Below are positions 16,461 through 24,964 of a DNA stretch of 64,000 bases, one piece after another. The DNA lies in assembly GCF_019042245.1 (NCBI RefSeq), contig NZ_JAHQCX010000005.1, positions 62,001-126,000 on the forward strand. The letters run 5' to 3'. The translations under genes and the position numbers were made by a program. Position 1 is the stretch's first letter, and every line of letters starts with the position of its first letter. Below the pieces are notes generated by a model. That model was not told the origin of the DNA. It was given only the letters and a program-made list of their open reading frames with translations, and searched no databases. The DNA is from Diplocloster modestus. GTDB lineage: Bacteria; Bacillota; Clostridia; Lachnospirales; Lachnospiraceae.

Positions 16461-17825
16461 CTATTTGTCCGTAAGCTCTTCAAATTTACTTTGCATTGCG
16501 TTGCAGACATCTTCTGCGGTCGCATCACCGGCAATTACTTCCTGGAACTTCGTGCACATCATATCGCTGACACCTTCCGGCCATGCATTGTTCAGGTTAT
16601 AGATATTCTTATAGTCTTTGTAGCGGTCCAGATATTCCTGAATCAAAGGTCTCTTATCTTCTACGCCCTCGTAGCAGGGGATATCGGAGCTTAACTCTAC
16701 CCATTTTTCGAATAACGGGGTTCCTTCTGTAAACCAGTATTCCAGAACTTTGTCGATGGCTTCCTGATTCTTGGAGTTTGCGCTTACAAAGATACCGTTT
16801 GACGGAGTTAAATTGTAAACAAATTCTTTATCTGCTTCGTTGGAAGGAATCGCGAACATGCCTTTTTCGAACTCTACCGCGCCCTGTTTATTCAGTGCGT
16901 CATAGCCAAAGCTGCCGTCGAAGATCATCGCTGCTTTTCCATCCAGGTAAGCCTGACGGCTCTGTTCCTGAGATAAACCTAATGAGTTTTCAATGATATA
17001 TCCCTTGTCATACAGAGTTTTGTACTTGTTGATCGTATCGATCCAGGCAGGATCCGTGAATTTGGTTTCGCCTGTGAATAACTGTTTGTCAAAGTCATAG
17101 TTATCGGCATAGATCGCGGATGCACCGATCTGATATACACCGAACTGGATTACGAAGGACTGCTTGTCACCCATGGTAATCGGCGTGTAGCCTTTTGCTT
17201 TTAATTTATCGCAGGCTGCCAGGAACTCGTCCCAGTTTTCAGGAATCTTGTCGATTCCGGCATCGGTGAAGGCGTCTTTGTTATACCAGGTGGTCAGGAA
17301 GCTGGATCCTAACGGAATCGCGTAGGTCTTTCCATCAAAGCTGTAGGAATCGGCGATGGATTTGCTGAATTTTCCTAACTGGGAGAAATCGGACATGTCT
17401 CTTACATAACCGGCGTCTACCAGATCCTGTGCCTGAAGTCCGGCCCACCAGGTGAAGATGTCAGGTCCCTGGCCGCTGGCGAATTTTAGTTTTACAGTCT
17501 GTTTGTACTGGTCGGTGGGAAGCTGTTCTACCTCGATGTTGATGTTGGGGTATTTTTCTTTCACCAGTTCCGGCAGCCAGTCCAGATAAAAGTCTTTGTT
17601 GTCGGTGGTCGGTCTGGTGGTTACCATTAAGGATAAGGTCACTTCTTCGCCGCTGTCCTCTGCGGGTGCTGCGTCTTTGTCCGCATCTGCTGCTGCGGTG
17701 GCAGCCGGCGCTGCTGATGCGTCTGCGTTTGAGTCGTCCGCTTTATTGTCGTTTCCGCTTCCACATGCTACAAGGGATAAGGTCATAACAGCTGCTAATA
17801 ATAAACTGACTATTTTCTTTTTCAT
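16461..17825 (-). CDS. Extracellular sugar-binding lipoprotein (family 1)
   Basis: A 454-residue ABC transporter substrate-binding protein. The signal peptide ends in the lipobox LVAC with Cys21, followed by an acidic, Ala-rich tether (about 24-60). The mature part is a family-1 binding fold with typical elements such as FTWWAGLQAQDLVDAGYVRD, TTWYNKDAFTDAGIDKIPENWDEF and AAMIFDGSFGYDAL. It is anchored outside the membrane and delivers oligosaccharide to the two permeases downstream. GGAGG lies ahead of the ATG. It is the first gene of its operon and the probable main target of the YesMN-type pair. Confidence 0.95.
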   Translation of the reverse strand: MKKKIVSLLLAAVMTLSLVACGSGNDNKADDSNADASAAPAATAAADADKDAAPAEDSGEEVTLSLMVTTRPTTDNKDFYLDWLPELVKEKYPNINIEVEQLPTDQYKQTVKLKFASGQGPDIFTWWAGLQAQDLVDAGYVRDMSDFSQLGKFSKSIADSYSFDGKTYAIPLGSSFLTTWYNKDAFTDAGIDKIPENWDEFLAACDKLKAKGYTPITMGDKQSFVIQFGVYQIGASAIYADNYDFDKQLFTGETKFTDPAWIDTINKYKTLYDKGYIIENSLGLSQEQSRQAYLDGKAAMIFDGSFGYDALNKQGAVEFEKGMFAIPSNEADKEFVYNLTPSNGIFVSANSKNQEAIDKVLEYWFTEGTPLFEKWVELSSDIPCYEGVEDKRPLIQEYLDRYKDYKNIYNLNNAWPEGVSDMMCTKFQEVIAGDATAEDVCNAMQSKFEELTDK

Positions 17826-17902
17826 TCTTAACTGAATCCTCCTGATCTGTTTTTTGATCTTTTAAGGGGCCTGCAGGACTTCCTTTATCATGGTCTAAGG
17901 TT

Positions 17903-17947
17903 ATCATAGGAGGGAGTAACTTTTCTACATGAGATATAGTAACTTTT
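17903..17947 (-). promoter_or_regulatory. Direct-repeat operator before the sugar-binding-protein gene
   Basis: AGTAACTTTT occurs at 17915-17924 and again at 17938-17947, a spacing of 23 bp on the same side, as expected for an AraC-type regulator. A possible -10 (TATGAT on the minus strand, 17903-17908) lies just downstream with a poor -35, consistent with an activator-dependent promoter. The rest of 17826-18231 is AT-rich with no gene. Confidence 0.55.
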
Positions 17948-18064
17948 TTGATTTTGTGAATATTTTGTGTACAAATCATAAAGATATTATGAGCGTCGCG
18001 GAGTGTTATTTATTTCATAGTATCTCTTTCCTGTGAAGAAATAATGGGGATATTACGCATAAAA

Positions 18065-18101
18065 GCCATTACAGCTTCCTGAAAAATGAAAGTGTAATGG
18101 C
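18065..18101 (-). terminator. Terminator after the zinc-ribbon protein genes
   Basis: GCCATTACA (18065-18073) pairs with TGTAATGGC (18093-18101), and on the minus strand the stem is followed by TTTT. It ends the leftward transcript that includes 18232-19968 and insulates the binding-protein promoter. Confidence 0.6.
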
Positions 18102-18231
18102 CTTTGGCTTTATTAATAGGCTATGTACTTACCTTGACAATAATATATAATTCTCAGTGCCAGATGCACTGTTTTTTATATTATTTCCATAAGGCAATTA
18201 GGACAGAGTTTAATGATATAAATGCCTCTTA

Positions 18232-19968
18232 TTATTCTATTATAATATTATCATAAATAATATTCTCAGCTTTTACATCCAAGCCTCTTCCGTCATAATG
18301 CAGGATTGCGCCTGTTATCTTCTTATCCTTTATATCATCGTATTGAAAGCAGTACCAGTCATCATTGGTTATATAATCAGTTTTATCAAAAATACTAATT
18401 ATATCACTGCTGGCTTTTACCGGCTCTTTCCCAACATCTTTTACATACAAATCACCTAATATCATATCTGCATTTTGTAGCTTAACCGGATTTTTCAGAT
18501 AAATCACCTGATTCCCGTCAGCGCTGATCTTCATCTTAAAAACATCATCCGCTATTTTAATTCTTGTGGGATTAATACCGTTTTTATACTCATATAATGT
18601 AAATGTCTCATCTTCCATATCTTTTCCATAATAAATATAATTTCCATTTTTTGAAACTTGTGCCTTTTCCACATCTGTGCTTATTTTTTGGAACTCTTCC
18701 GGCAAATTTAACTGAAGCTCGGTTTCATACAACGTAAAGTCTTTATCCAACATCACTATTTTACCATTTTGTATGTCTACTACTCTCAATATGTTCCATA
18801 TTACTCTTGAACTATTGCCATTTTCATCTATATAATATAAGTCTTTTAAATATTTTTCCTCCCCATCGATAACCACGTAAATTCCTTTTATTTTGTTACG
18901 ATGACTGCCGGACAGCCTGCCCTGTATAGTATATATATTAAGTTGATTAACGCCGCCTTCTGTTTTTGCTACTATGCACTCTTCCCCTAACTTTTTGCGG
19001 AAGAGCCGGTCACTGTTCCCATTGCCAACGATTGCCTCCGTGCTCTCATTGAAAAAGAAGGCATAAGTATAAGCTTGGCTGCTGTCTTTGAGCTCCAGAC
19101 TGCCCAGTTTTTCCTTCTCCATATTTTCTGCAGTGTATATGGTGGTGGTTTGCCCCTTTTTCTCCGTCCAAACGGCCATCTTACCGTTATTGGATATCCC
19201 GACCAGTTCCACCTCACTTCCCTCTTCACAACTCGCAACCTTTACCGGCTCATCTGCACTTTCCGGCAATATATAGATTCCCTGATCCTTAAATACAAGA
19301 GCCGCTAAGCTGTCATTCGCCGGATATACCTGACCCTGGCCGATCTTAGTAGTTTCCTTCGTATCAAATAAGTACCTGTATACTGGTTCGGAACCGATCT
19401 CGCCGGATCTCTCCATGTAGAGCAGACCGTTATTCCGGGTCGTCAGGAGAATGACCGGCGCATTTGCTATTTTAACCGGGTTTTTCCCCTTTCCATCCAA
19501 AAGGTATAAATTGTTTCCATTATTCAGTACGATATACCTGCCGTCCCACGTTATAAATCCGGATCTCCAATCGCCTTCTACTTTAATCCATTTTCCTTTT
19601 CCATTATGACAGTAGGCATTACCGTCGGTATCGATATAAACATAGCCTTTTTCATCCATTATGCTGTTTTTATTGCTTCTGCCCATTATCATAAATACTG
19701 CCAGAAGGATTACCAAAATGCCTGCTGCAACTGTTGTCCAAACTATATATCTTTTCCTCTTCTGCTTTGATTTTAACGGACGCTGAACAGGCTGTATCTC
19801 TGGCTGCTGCCCAGGTATCGCAGCCGGCCGGACATCCATCTGTTTTCCATTTCCCAACTGTCTGCCCTCAACGTTCGTGTATTGAGCCGAATTCACCTTT
19901 TTTCCACAATAAGGACATATCATTAATCCTTCTTCCACGTCTTTCTCACAATTCACACATTTTACCAT
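18232..19968 (-). CDS. Zinc-ribbon, single-TM protein with beta-rich outer domain, paralogue 1
   Basis: A 578-residue protein of unknown function. An N-terminal zinc ribbon (Cys4, Cys7, Cys18, Cys21) is followed by a disordered Gln/Pro linker, basic residues and one transmembrane helix (about 74-96). About 480 residues follow with repeated beta-strand units such as YVYIDTDGNAYCHNGKG, NNLYLLDGKGKN and GNYIYYGKDMEDE, suggesting a beta-propeller outside the cell. I start at the ATG at 19968, which has GGGGAGGG just upstream. It is clearly homologous to the two genes to its right, closest to 22293-24095. A sensor or cell-surface monitoring role is a guess. Confidence 0.8.
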   Translation of the reverse strand: MVKCVNCEKDVEEGLMICPYCGKKVNSAQYTNVEGRQLGNGKQMDVRPAAIPGQQPEIQPVQRPLKSKQKRKRYIVWTTVAAGILVILLAVFMIMGRSNKNSIMDEKGYVYIDTDGNAYCHNGKGKWIKVEGDWRSGFITWDGRYIVLNNGNNLYLLDGKGKNPVKIANAPVILLTTRNNGLLYMERSGEIGSEPVYRYLFDTKETTKIGQGQVYPANDSLAALVFKDQGIYILPESADEPVKVASCEEGSEVELVGISNNGKMAVWTEKKGQTTTIYTAENMEKEKLGSLELKDSSQAYTYAFFFNESTEAIVGNGNSDRLFRKKLGEECIVAKTEGGVNQLNIYTIQGRLSGSHRNKIKGIYVVIDGEEKYLKDLYYIDENGNSSRVIWNILRVVDIQNGKIVMLDKDFTLYETELQLNLPEEFQKISTDVEKAQVSKNGNYIYYGKDMEDETFTLYEYKNGINPTRIKIADDVFKMKISADGNQVIYLKNPVKLQNADMILGDLYVKDVGKEPVKASSDIISIFDKTDYITNDDWYCFQYDDIKDKKITGAILHYDGRGLDVKAENIIYDNIIIE

Positions 19969-20165
19969 CACGCCCTCCCCTTCCAGCACCTTTTTCAGTC
20001 AAAAGTGATAAAAAAGTATACACTATTTCTGCTCTCCCTTCAAGCATTTCACCCAAATCAGTATCGCATTTATCTTTATTTTTGTGCAACAATCACAACA
20101 TACGTGTTAATCAACAGGCTTAAAAAACCGCGCCGGTTTTCGGACAGTCTCAGGGGGGATCCGTT

Positions 20166-20225
20166 ATGTTAAAAGTATTTTTAGCGGAAGACGAATTCGT
20201 CATCCGGGAGGGGATCAAGAATAAC
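20166..20225 (+). pseudogene. Response-regulator 5' fragment
   Basis: GGGGGG and then an ATG at 20166 start the peptide MLKVFLAEDEFVIREGIKNN, an unmistakable receiver-domain N-terminus with the Glu-Asp-Glu acidic patch. The similarity stops after 20 residues. The frame runs on with unrelated sequence to a stop at 20331-20333. A different frame at about 20225-20262 reads VVALEVLEKRGY, like the start of a receiver domain in a hybrid kinase, so two partial genes may be joined here. It is a deletion remnant rather than a working gene. Confidence 0.7.
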
Positions 20226-20275
20226 CGTTGTTGCACTGGAAGTGCTGGAAAAACGCGGTTATTGACCATAGCAAA

Positions 20276-20321
20276 GCCATTGCGGCATTCCGGAATTACC
20301 GGAAGCGCAATGGGTTTTTTT
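20276..20321 (+). terminator. Strong terminator, plus strand
   Basis: CCATTGC plus inner pairs (20277-20295) and CCGGAAGCGCAATGG (20299-20313) form a stem with a short loop, followed by seven T at 20315-20321. It ends any transcript of the response-regulator fragment. The same stem lies just past the stop of the leftward gene at 20330 and may serve both strands. Confidence 0.8.
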
Positions 20322-20329
20322 GCTTTACA

Positions 20330-22279
20330 TTAGTATAAAACATCCTTTATCAGGGTTTGATTCTCTTTTCCATTATAATAGACATAGTCTCCTTTTATTT
20401 TATTTTCCTCATAAACACTGTTATATTTGAAAAAATTAACATATTTGTCCGATATGTATCCTTGCTCATAAGGCGAATAAATCCTGACCACATCACTGGA
20501 TATCTTCTCGCTTTCTTTCCCGATTTCTTTTATATATAAATCGCCGCAGCTGGTGTGGGACCCTTTTACCTTGGACATATCCCTGAGATAGGCCACGCTT
20601 TTTCCATCCGCCTGGATCTTATAGGATCCAACCTCTTCCGCGATCTTTTCCGGTTCGAGAGATTTCTTATTAGTCATACAGGAATATAGGGTAGTGGCTC
20701 CATCATCATAATCCTTCGAGTAATAAATATATGCTCCGTCTTCCGATAACTTTGCGTCATCTACATCCGATGTGATTTTAATTTCATTACTCACCTTATC
20801 TCTGTCTATCTCGGCTTGGTATAGATTGTCTTCATCATCTAAGTAATAAATCTTTCCATCTGCCAAGGCCTTTATGCTAATATCTGCTAATACCTTCTCT
20901 CTTTCTCCGTTATTGTCTATGTAGTAGAAACTGGAACGCGAATCAGTTATCTCCCCCTTAGTACAGATGTAAAAATTGTTTAGCTCCGCATCTCCACTTC
21001 GTATCCGTCCATCCGGTGAATACACGCCAGAACCGATCAAACCGCCTGCGTGAATAATCTCTGGTTCCTCACCCAATTTTTTTCTGAAAATTTTATCCGT
21101 ATAATAATTAAACGTTACTATTTGCTGACCATTTTTATCAAAATAACATTCTCCGAAATTTATATTTATGTCGTTCGTTTCTACAGTTCCTAACTTGGTC
21201 TTGGACGCATCCTCGGAAACGTAAAAACAGGTCTCCGATTCGTCATATTCGCTCCATACTCCCATCCTACCGCTGTCCGACATACCGTACAATACGATCT
21301 CCATATCTTCTTTACAGGATGTGATCTTTTCTTTTTCCATAGAGTTTTCCGTTAACTGGCAGATACTCTCGTCATCCGTAAACAGAATGTTGAGTTTATG
21401 CGCGGCCAATAGACATTTACCGATCCCCAAATTCGTTATTTCTTTTTCTTCAAACAAATATCGGAAATACTCATCTTCTGAAGAAACCTCATTATACGGG
21501 CTGCCCACTAATAACTCATAAAACCATTTGGCCTCTTCCGCCTTTCCATCCGGAAATTCGTTATCGAAAACGGCTTTGTAGGCAGCATAACTATATTTGG
21601 GAGCCTCCTCAGCCAATTTTTGAAGAATATCATCCACCTTTGCTTCCTTAACATGTGTTTTACAGAAAACTAATCCTTTATCTCTTATCCCGTAAACCAA
21701 AGATACATTTCCGGAAACTTTTTCTTCATTTTCGCCTTTTCCATCATACACATATAAATTTCCATTTTTATCCAGCACAATTAAATGCTCTCTGTCCAGC
21801 GTAGCATAACCTTGTTGAAAATGTCCTTCCACTTTGACTGAACGATCTTTCTCCGCATAATAGGCATTACCATCCTCATCCAGCAGGACCACCATATTAT
21901 CAGGCTCCAAACCAGAATTTTTTCTTCCTCCTGATAATGAAAAAATAAGAACCAGGACTATTATGGCACATATGGCCGCACCCAAACCGATAAAAAGCAG
22001 CGGCTTTTTCTTTTTTTCTGTTTGAGCGTTATCATACATGTTTTCCGTATACCCACCGTCTTTTGCAAGTCCAGCTGCCGGTACGCCTGTAGGGTCTGCT
22101 GTCTGTACACACTCAGGCTCCGGATCATGAATCTTACAACCTGCTTCTGCGTCATCCGGCTGTTGGTCCTGTATCTGCTCATCCACCTCTTTTGTTGTTT
22201 GATCGAAGGTAAATCCACAATAAACACATACTGTCAAATCATCGTTAATTTCTCTTCTGCACCCCGGACATATTTTCAT
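20330..22279 (-). CDS. Zinc-ribbon, single-TM protein with beta-rich outer domain, paralogue 2
   Basis: A 649-residue paralogue with the same layout: zinc ribbon Cys4/Cys7/Cys18/Cys21, acidic linker, one transmembrane helix (about 93-115), then a long domain of short beta repeats (DEDGNAYYAEKDRS, KNGNLYVYDGKGEN, EDGAYIYYSKDYDDG). It is the most divergent of the three and carries an extra helical insert at about 207-262 that the others lack. The ATG at 22279 has GGGGGAT before it and lies 13 bp after the stop of the gene to the right, so the two are co-transcribed. Function unknown. Confidence 0.8.
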   Translation of the reverse strand: MKICPGCRREINDDLTVCVYCGFTFDQTTKEVDEQIQDQQPDDAEAGCKIHDPEPECVQTADPTGVPAAGLAKDGGYTENMYDNAQTEKKKKPLLFIGLGAAICAIIVLVLIFSLSGGRKNSGLEPDNMVVLLDEDGNAYYAEKDRSVKVEGHFQQGYATLDREHLIVLDKNGNLYVYDGKGENEEKVSGNVSLVYGIRDKGLVFCKTHVKEAKVDDILQKLAEEAPKYSYAAYKAVFDNEFPDGKAEEAKWFYELLVGSPYNEVSSEDEYFRYLFEEKEITNLGIGKCLLAAHKLNILFTDDESICQLTENSMEKEKITSCKEDMEIVLYGMSDSGRMGVWSEYDESETCFYVSEDASKTKLGTVETNDININFGECYFDKNGQQIVTFNYYTDKIFRKKLGEEPEIIHAGGLIGSGVYSPDGRIRSGDAELNNFYICTKGEITDSRSSFYYIDNNGEREKVLADISIKALADGKIYYLDDEDNLYQAEIDRDKVSNEIKITSDVDDAKLSEDGAYIYYSKDYDDGATTLYSCMTNKKSLEPEKIAEEVGSYKIQADGKSVAYLRDMSKVKGSHTSCGDLYIKEIGKESEKISSDVVRIYSPYEQGYISDKYVNFFKYNSVYEENKIKGDYVYYNGKENQTLIKDVLY

Positions 22280-22292
22280 AGTAGTATCCCCC

Positions 22293-24095
22293 TTAAAATT
22301 CGAATGAATAATCGTATAGAATATCTGTCGCCTCCAGCTCAACTTCCTTTCCGTCGAAATGTAAAATCCTTCCGATAATGTTCTTCTTTTCCTTATCCTC
22401 ATATTTAAAACAGTTCCAGTTATCCTTTGAAATATACCCATCGTTTCCAAAAATACTGATCATGTCACTGCTTACTTTTTTAGGTTCTTTTCCAAATTTT
22501 TTGACGTATAATTCCCCGTATTTCGTATACATCTCTTCAATCGATGTCGGATCTTTTAAGTAGGCTACCTGCTTTCCATCCTCACTTATCCACATCTTAT
22601 ATACGTCATCGGAGATTTTAACGCTATCCAATTTTTTGCCTGCCTTACATTCATATAGAGTGTATGTCTCATAGTCGTCAGAATCTTTTCCGTAATATAT
22701 GTACTCTCCATTCTTCGAAACCTGAGCCGTATACACTTCGGAACTTATTTTTTGTATATTCTTCAACTCTTTTGTTCCCAGATCGGCAATGAACAGGGAA
22801 TCATCTTCATCTATATATACTACTTTTCCTTTGTGGATTCCCACGATTACCTGTATGTCCGAAATGATTTTTTCACGTTCTCCTCTTTCATCTATATAAT
22901 ATAAGTTACTAAGATACTCTTCTTCACCGGCGCAGATTACATATAATCCTTTCACATGATCGTTTTGCCCCCTATATATCGCCCCCTGTTCAGAATAAAT
23001 ACCAAACAGATCAGCCTCACCGATTACCCTGGCTTCTACACATTCCTCTCCAAACTTCTTTCGGAACATTTGTTTACTGCTTCCATTTCCAACTATAACT
23101 TCCGAATCTTTATTGATAAAGCAGGCATAGGTATAATCAAAGCCTTTATTCGTGAGCTCCAGGTCTCCTATTTTTATCTTTTCATTGTTCTCCGACACAT
23201 ATAAAGTCGTTTTGGACCCTTTTTCCTCTGTCCAGACAGCCATTTTCCCTGTATCTGATATACCGACCAGTTTCACTTCGCTTTCCTCTTCACAGCCAGC
23301 TACTTTTACCGGTTCGTCTGCATTATCCGGCAGGATATATATTCCCTGGTCTTTATATATAAGGGCATCTAAACTATTATTGGCCGTACATTCGATATCT
23401 GATCCTATCTTTGTTCTCTCTTCCGTATCAAAAAAGTATCTGTAAGCAGTGTCACTGTCTTCCCCTGCGCTATTGGAATCTGTCGTATAGATGAAACCAT
23501 TGTTCCGAATCGTGAGCAACCTTCCATCTTCACTTCTGACCTGAACTCCATTATCCCCTTTCCCATCGAAACAGTACAAATTTTGATCCACATCCGTCAA
23601 TACTATGTGTTTACGATCCCCCGTACTATATCCCCCGCTCCATTCACCTTCTATTTTGATCACTTTGCCTTTTTCATTAAAGGAATAGGCGTTGCCTTCC
23701 GTATCGGTAAATACCTCCGTGCCATATTCTGAAACCGCCGCTTCCTTTCTTCCTGCTGTCAGTAGAATAACTGCCAGAAAAATAGCAAAAGCAATGATAA
23801 TTCCACCGAGCAAAAGTACCGACTTTTTCTTCTTATCCACTTTTGAATCTATCACCGGTGGGGCGGACGGTTTGTTTGACGTTATATCCTGGCTGCTCTG
23901 AAACATGAATTCCGCATCTGCATTTTTAAAATCATTTATATCCGGATCATTCTGCAATGTACGATCTTCTCCGTCACTGATATTCATCCTTTCATCTTCC
24001 CCGCCTCTTTCTACAGTAGGAATCGAATTTCCACAATAGGGGCATATACTTAAACCTTCGTCGATATTTCTCCCGCAAATCAAACACTTTTCCAA
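22293..24095 (-). CDS. Zinc-ribbon, single-TM protein with beta-rich outer domain, paralogue 3
   Basis: A 600-residue protein, the first gene of the trio in transcription order. Zinc ribbon Cys4/Cys7/Cys18/Cys21 (MEKCLICGRNIDEGLSICPY), a long acidic linker, basic stop-transfer residues and a transmembrane helix at about 93-114 precede the outer beta-rich part. Long stretches match paralogue 1, such as DQGIYILPDNADEPVKVAGC against DQGIYILPESADEPVKVASC, showing a fairly recent duplication. GGGAGGGG lies ahead of the ATG. I know of no characterised relative; the zinc-ribbon-plus-TM arrangement occurs in many uncharacterised Clostridia proteins. Confidence 0.8.
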   Translation of the reverse strand: MEKCLICGRNIDEGLSICPYCGNSIPTVERGGEDERMNISDGEDRTLQNDPDINDFKNADAEFMFQSSQDITSNKPSAPPVIDSKVDKKKKSVLLLGGIIIAFAIFLAVILLTAGRKEAAVSEYGTEVFTDTEGNAYSFNEKGKVIKIEGEWSGGYSTGDRKHIVLTDVDQNLYCFDGKGDNGVQVRSEDGRLLTIRNNGFIYTTDSNSAGEDSDTAYRYFFDTEERTKIGSDIECTANNSLDALIYKDQGIYILPDNADEPVKVAGCEEESEVKLVGISDTGKMAVWTEEKGSKTTLYVSENNEKIKIGDLELTNKGFDYTYACFINKDSEVIVGNGSSKQMFRKKFGEECVEARVIGEADLFGIYSEQGAIYRGQNDHVKGLYVICAGEEEYLSNLYYIDERGEREKIISDIQVIVGIHKGKVVYIDEDDSLFIADLGTKELKNIQKISSEVYTAQVSKNGEYIYYGKDSDDYETYTLYECKAGKKLDSVKISDDVYKMWISEDGKQVAYLKDPTSIEEMYTKYGELYVKKFGKEPKKVSSDMISIFGNDGYISKDNWNCFKYEDKEKKNIIGRILHFDGKEVELEATDILYDYSFEF

Positions 24096-24354
24096 AATAT
24101 CCCCTCCCTAATTTCAAGCATTACTTATATGTAGTTTTTAATAATTATACTCTATTTATGATACATCCACAACCAAATTGCATAAATATAATTATATTCT
24201 TAAATATTTCTTAGTCATTTAGCACAACAGTTTGTGTGACGGGTCCGATCTTATCAGTAAAGTATGCTAATACAGCAAGTGATCCATCACGGCCAATCGG
24301 ATGGAAGTTTCGTATACATATGGCTGAACAGAAGTGTACATAAGTAATATACTC

Positions 24355-24403
24355 TTGACTGTCCTCTCCATATGTCTTACAATATTATAAATTACATATG
24401 TAA
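24355..24403 (+). promoter_or_regulatory. blaI promoter with BlaI operator
   Basis: TTGACT (24355-24360), a 17-bp gap and TACAAT (24378-24383) form a good sigma-A promoter. The perfect dyad TTACATATGTAA (24392-24403) sits at the expected transcription start, where a bound BlaI dimer would block it. TAAGTATACTTA (24426-24437) may be a weaker second site. The remaining gene-free sequence at 24096-24354 is AT-rich and holds nothing else I recognise. Confidence 0.8.
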
Positions 24404-24536
24404 GCATAAATAACGTGTGCCTGATAAGTATACTTACAGCATCCCTTAATACATGCCCTACAGGCGGGGTCGCGGCATAGCCTCTCCATAGGATAAAATC
24501 AATATGTGCAGAAATACGCACCCAATGGAGGAATAT

Positions 24537-24941
24537 ATGAAAAATTTACCACGGATTTCCGACGCAGAATTAGAAGTGATGAAGATCGTGTGGAACTGTG
24601 CACCGATCAGCACTACCGAAGTGATCGAGCGGCTCACAGCCACTTCCCAATGGAGCCCGAAGACTATTCAAACCATGCTTCTTCGGCTGGTAAAAAAAGG
24701 CGCGCTCACTTATGAAAAAAGCAGCCGTGTATTTGTATATTCTCCGGCTGTCGCCAGGGAGGATTACGTGAATCGGGAAAGCGTTTCATTTCTCAACCGC
24801 TTTTACGGCGGCACCCTGCGGTCCATGGTTGTTAATTTTCTGGAAGAAGACCGTCTATCCATGGAAGAGATCGAAGAACTGCGACAGCTTCTGGATGAAA
24901 AACAGATCCGGGGTGAAAAATCCGGTCACATAGAAGATTAA
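24537..24941 (+). CDS. blaI: BlaI/MecI-family penicillinase repressor
   Basis: A winged-helix repressor of 134 residues. The N-terminal DNA-binding part starts LPRISDAELEVMKIVW and includes WSPKTIQTMLLRLVKKGAL, as in BlaI and MecI. The C-terminal dimerisation helices contain the likely cleavage region (SFLNRFYGGTLRSMVVNFLEED), where the family is cut on induction. GGAGG five bases before the ATG at 24537 fixes the start; an in-frame ATG at 24525 and an upstream TTG-like start lack such a site. It should repress its own operon and the class D beta-lactamase gene through matching operators at 24392 and 27986. Confidence 0.93.
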   Translation: MKNLPRISDAELEVMKIVWNCAPISTTEVIERLTATSQWSPKTIQTMLLRLVKKGALTYEKSSRVFVYSPAVAREDYVNRESVSFLNRFYGGTLRSMVVNFLEEDRLSMEEIEELRQLLDEKQIRGEKSGHIED

Positions 24942-24964
24942 GGTTGAAAAAAAATGGTGAAATT

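Noticed and set aside
16461..18231. Riboswitch in the long leader of the sugar-binding gene
   Set aside because: No conserved aptamer core was recognised; the visible signals are direct repeats and the upstream terminator.
22280..22450. 57-residue N-terminal extension of zinc-ribbon paralogue 2
   Set aside because: It runs through the 3' end of the neighbouring gene, and the ATG at 22279 with GGGGGAT aligns with the paralogues.
24267..24521. 84-residue minus-strand frame in the blaI leader
   Set aside because: No ribosome site or recognisable sequence, and it covers the BlaI promoter and operator.
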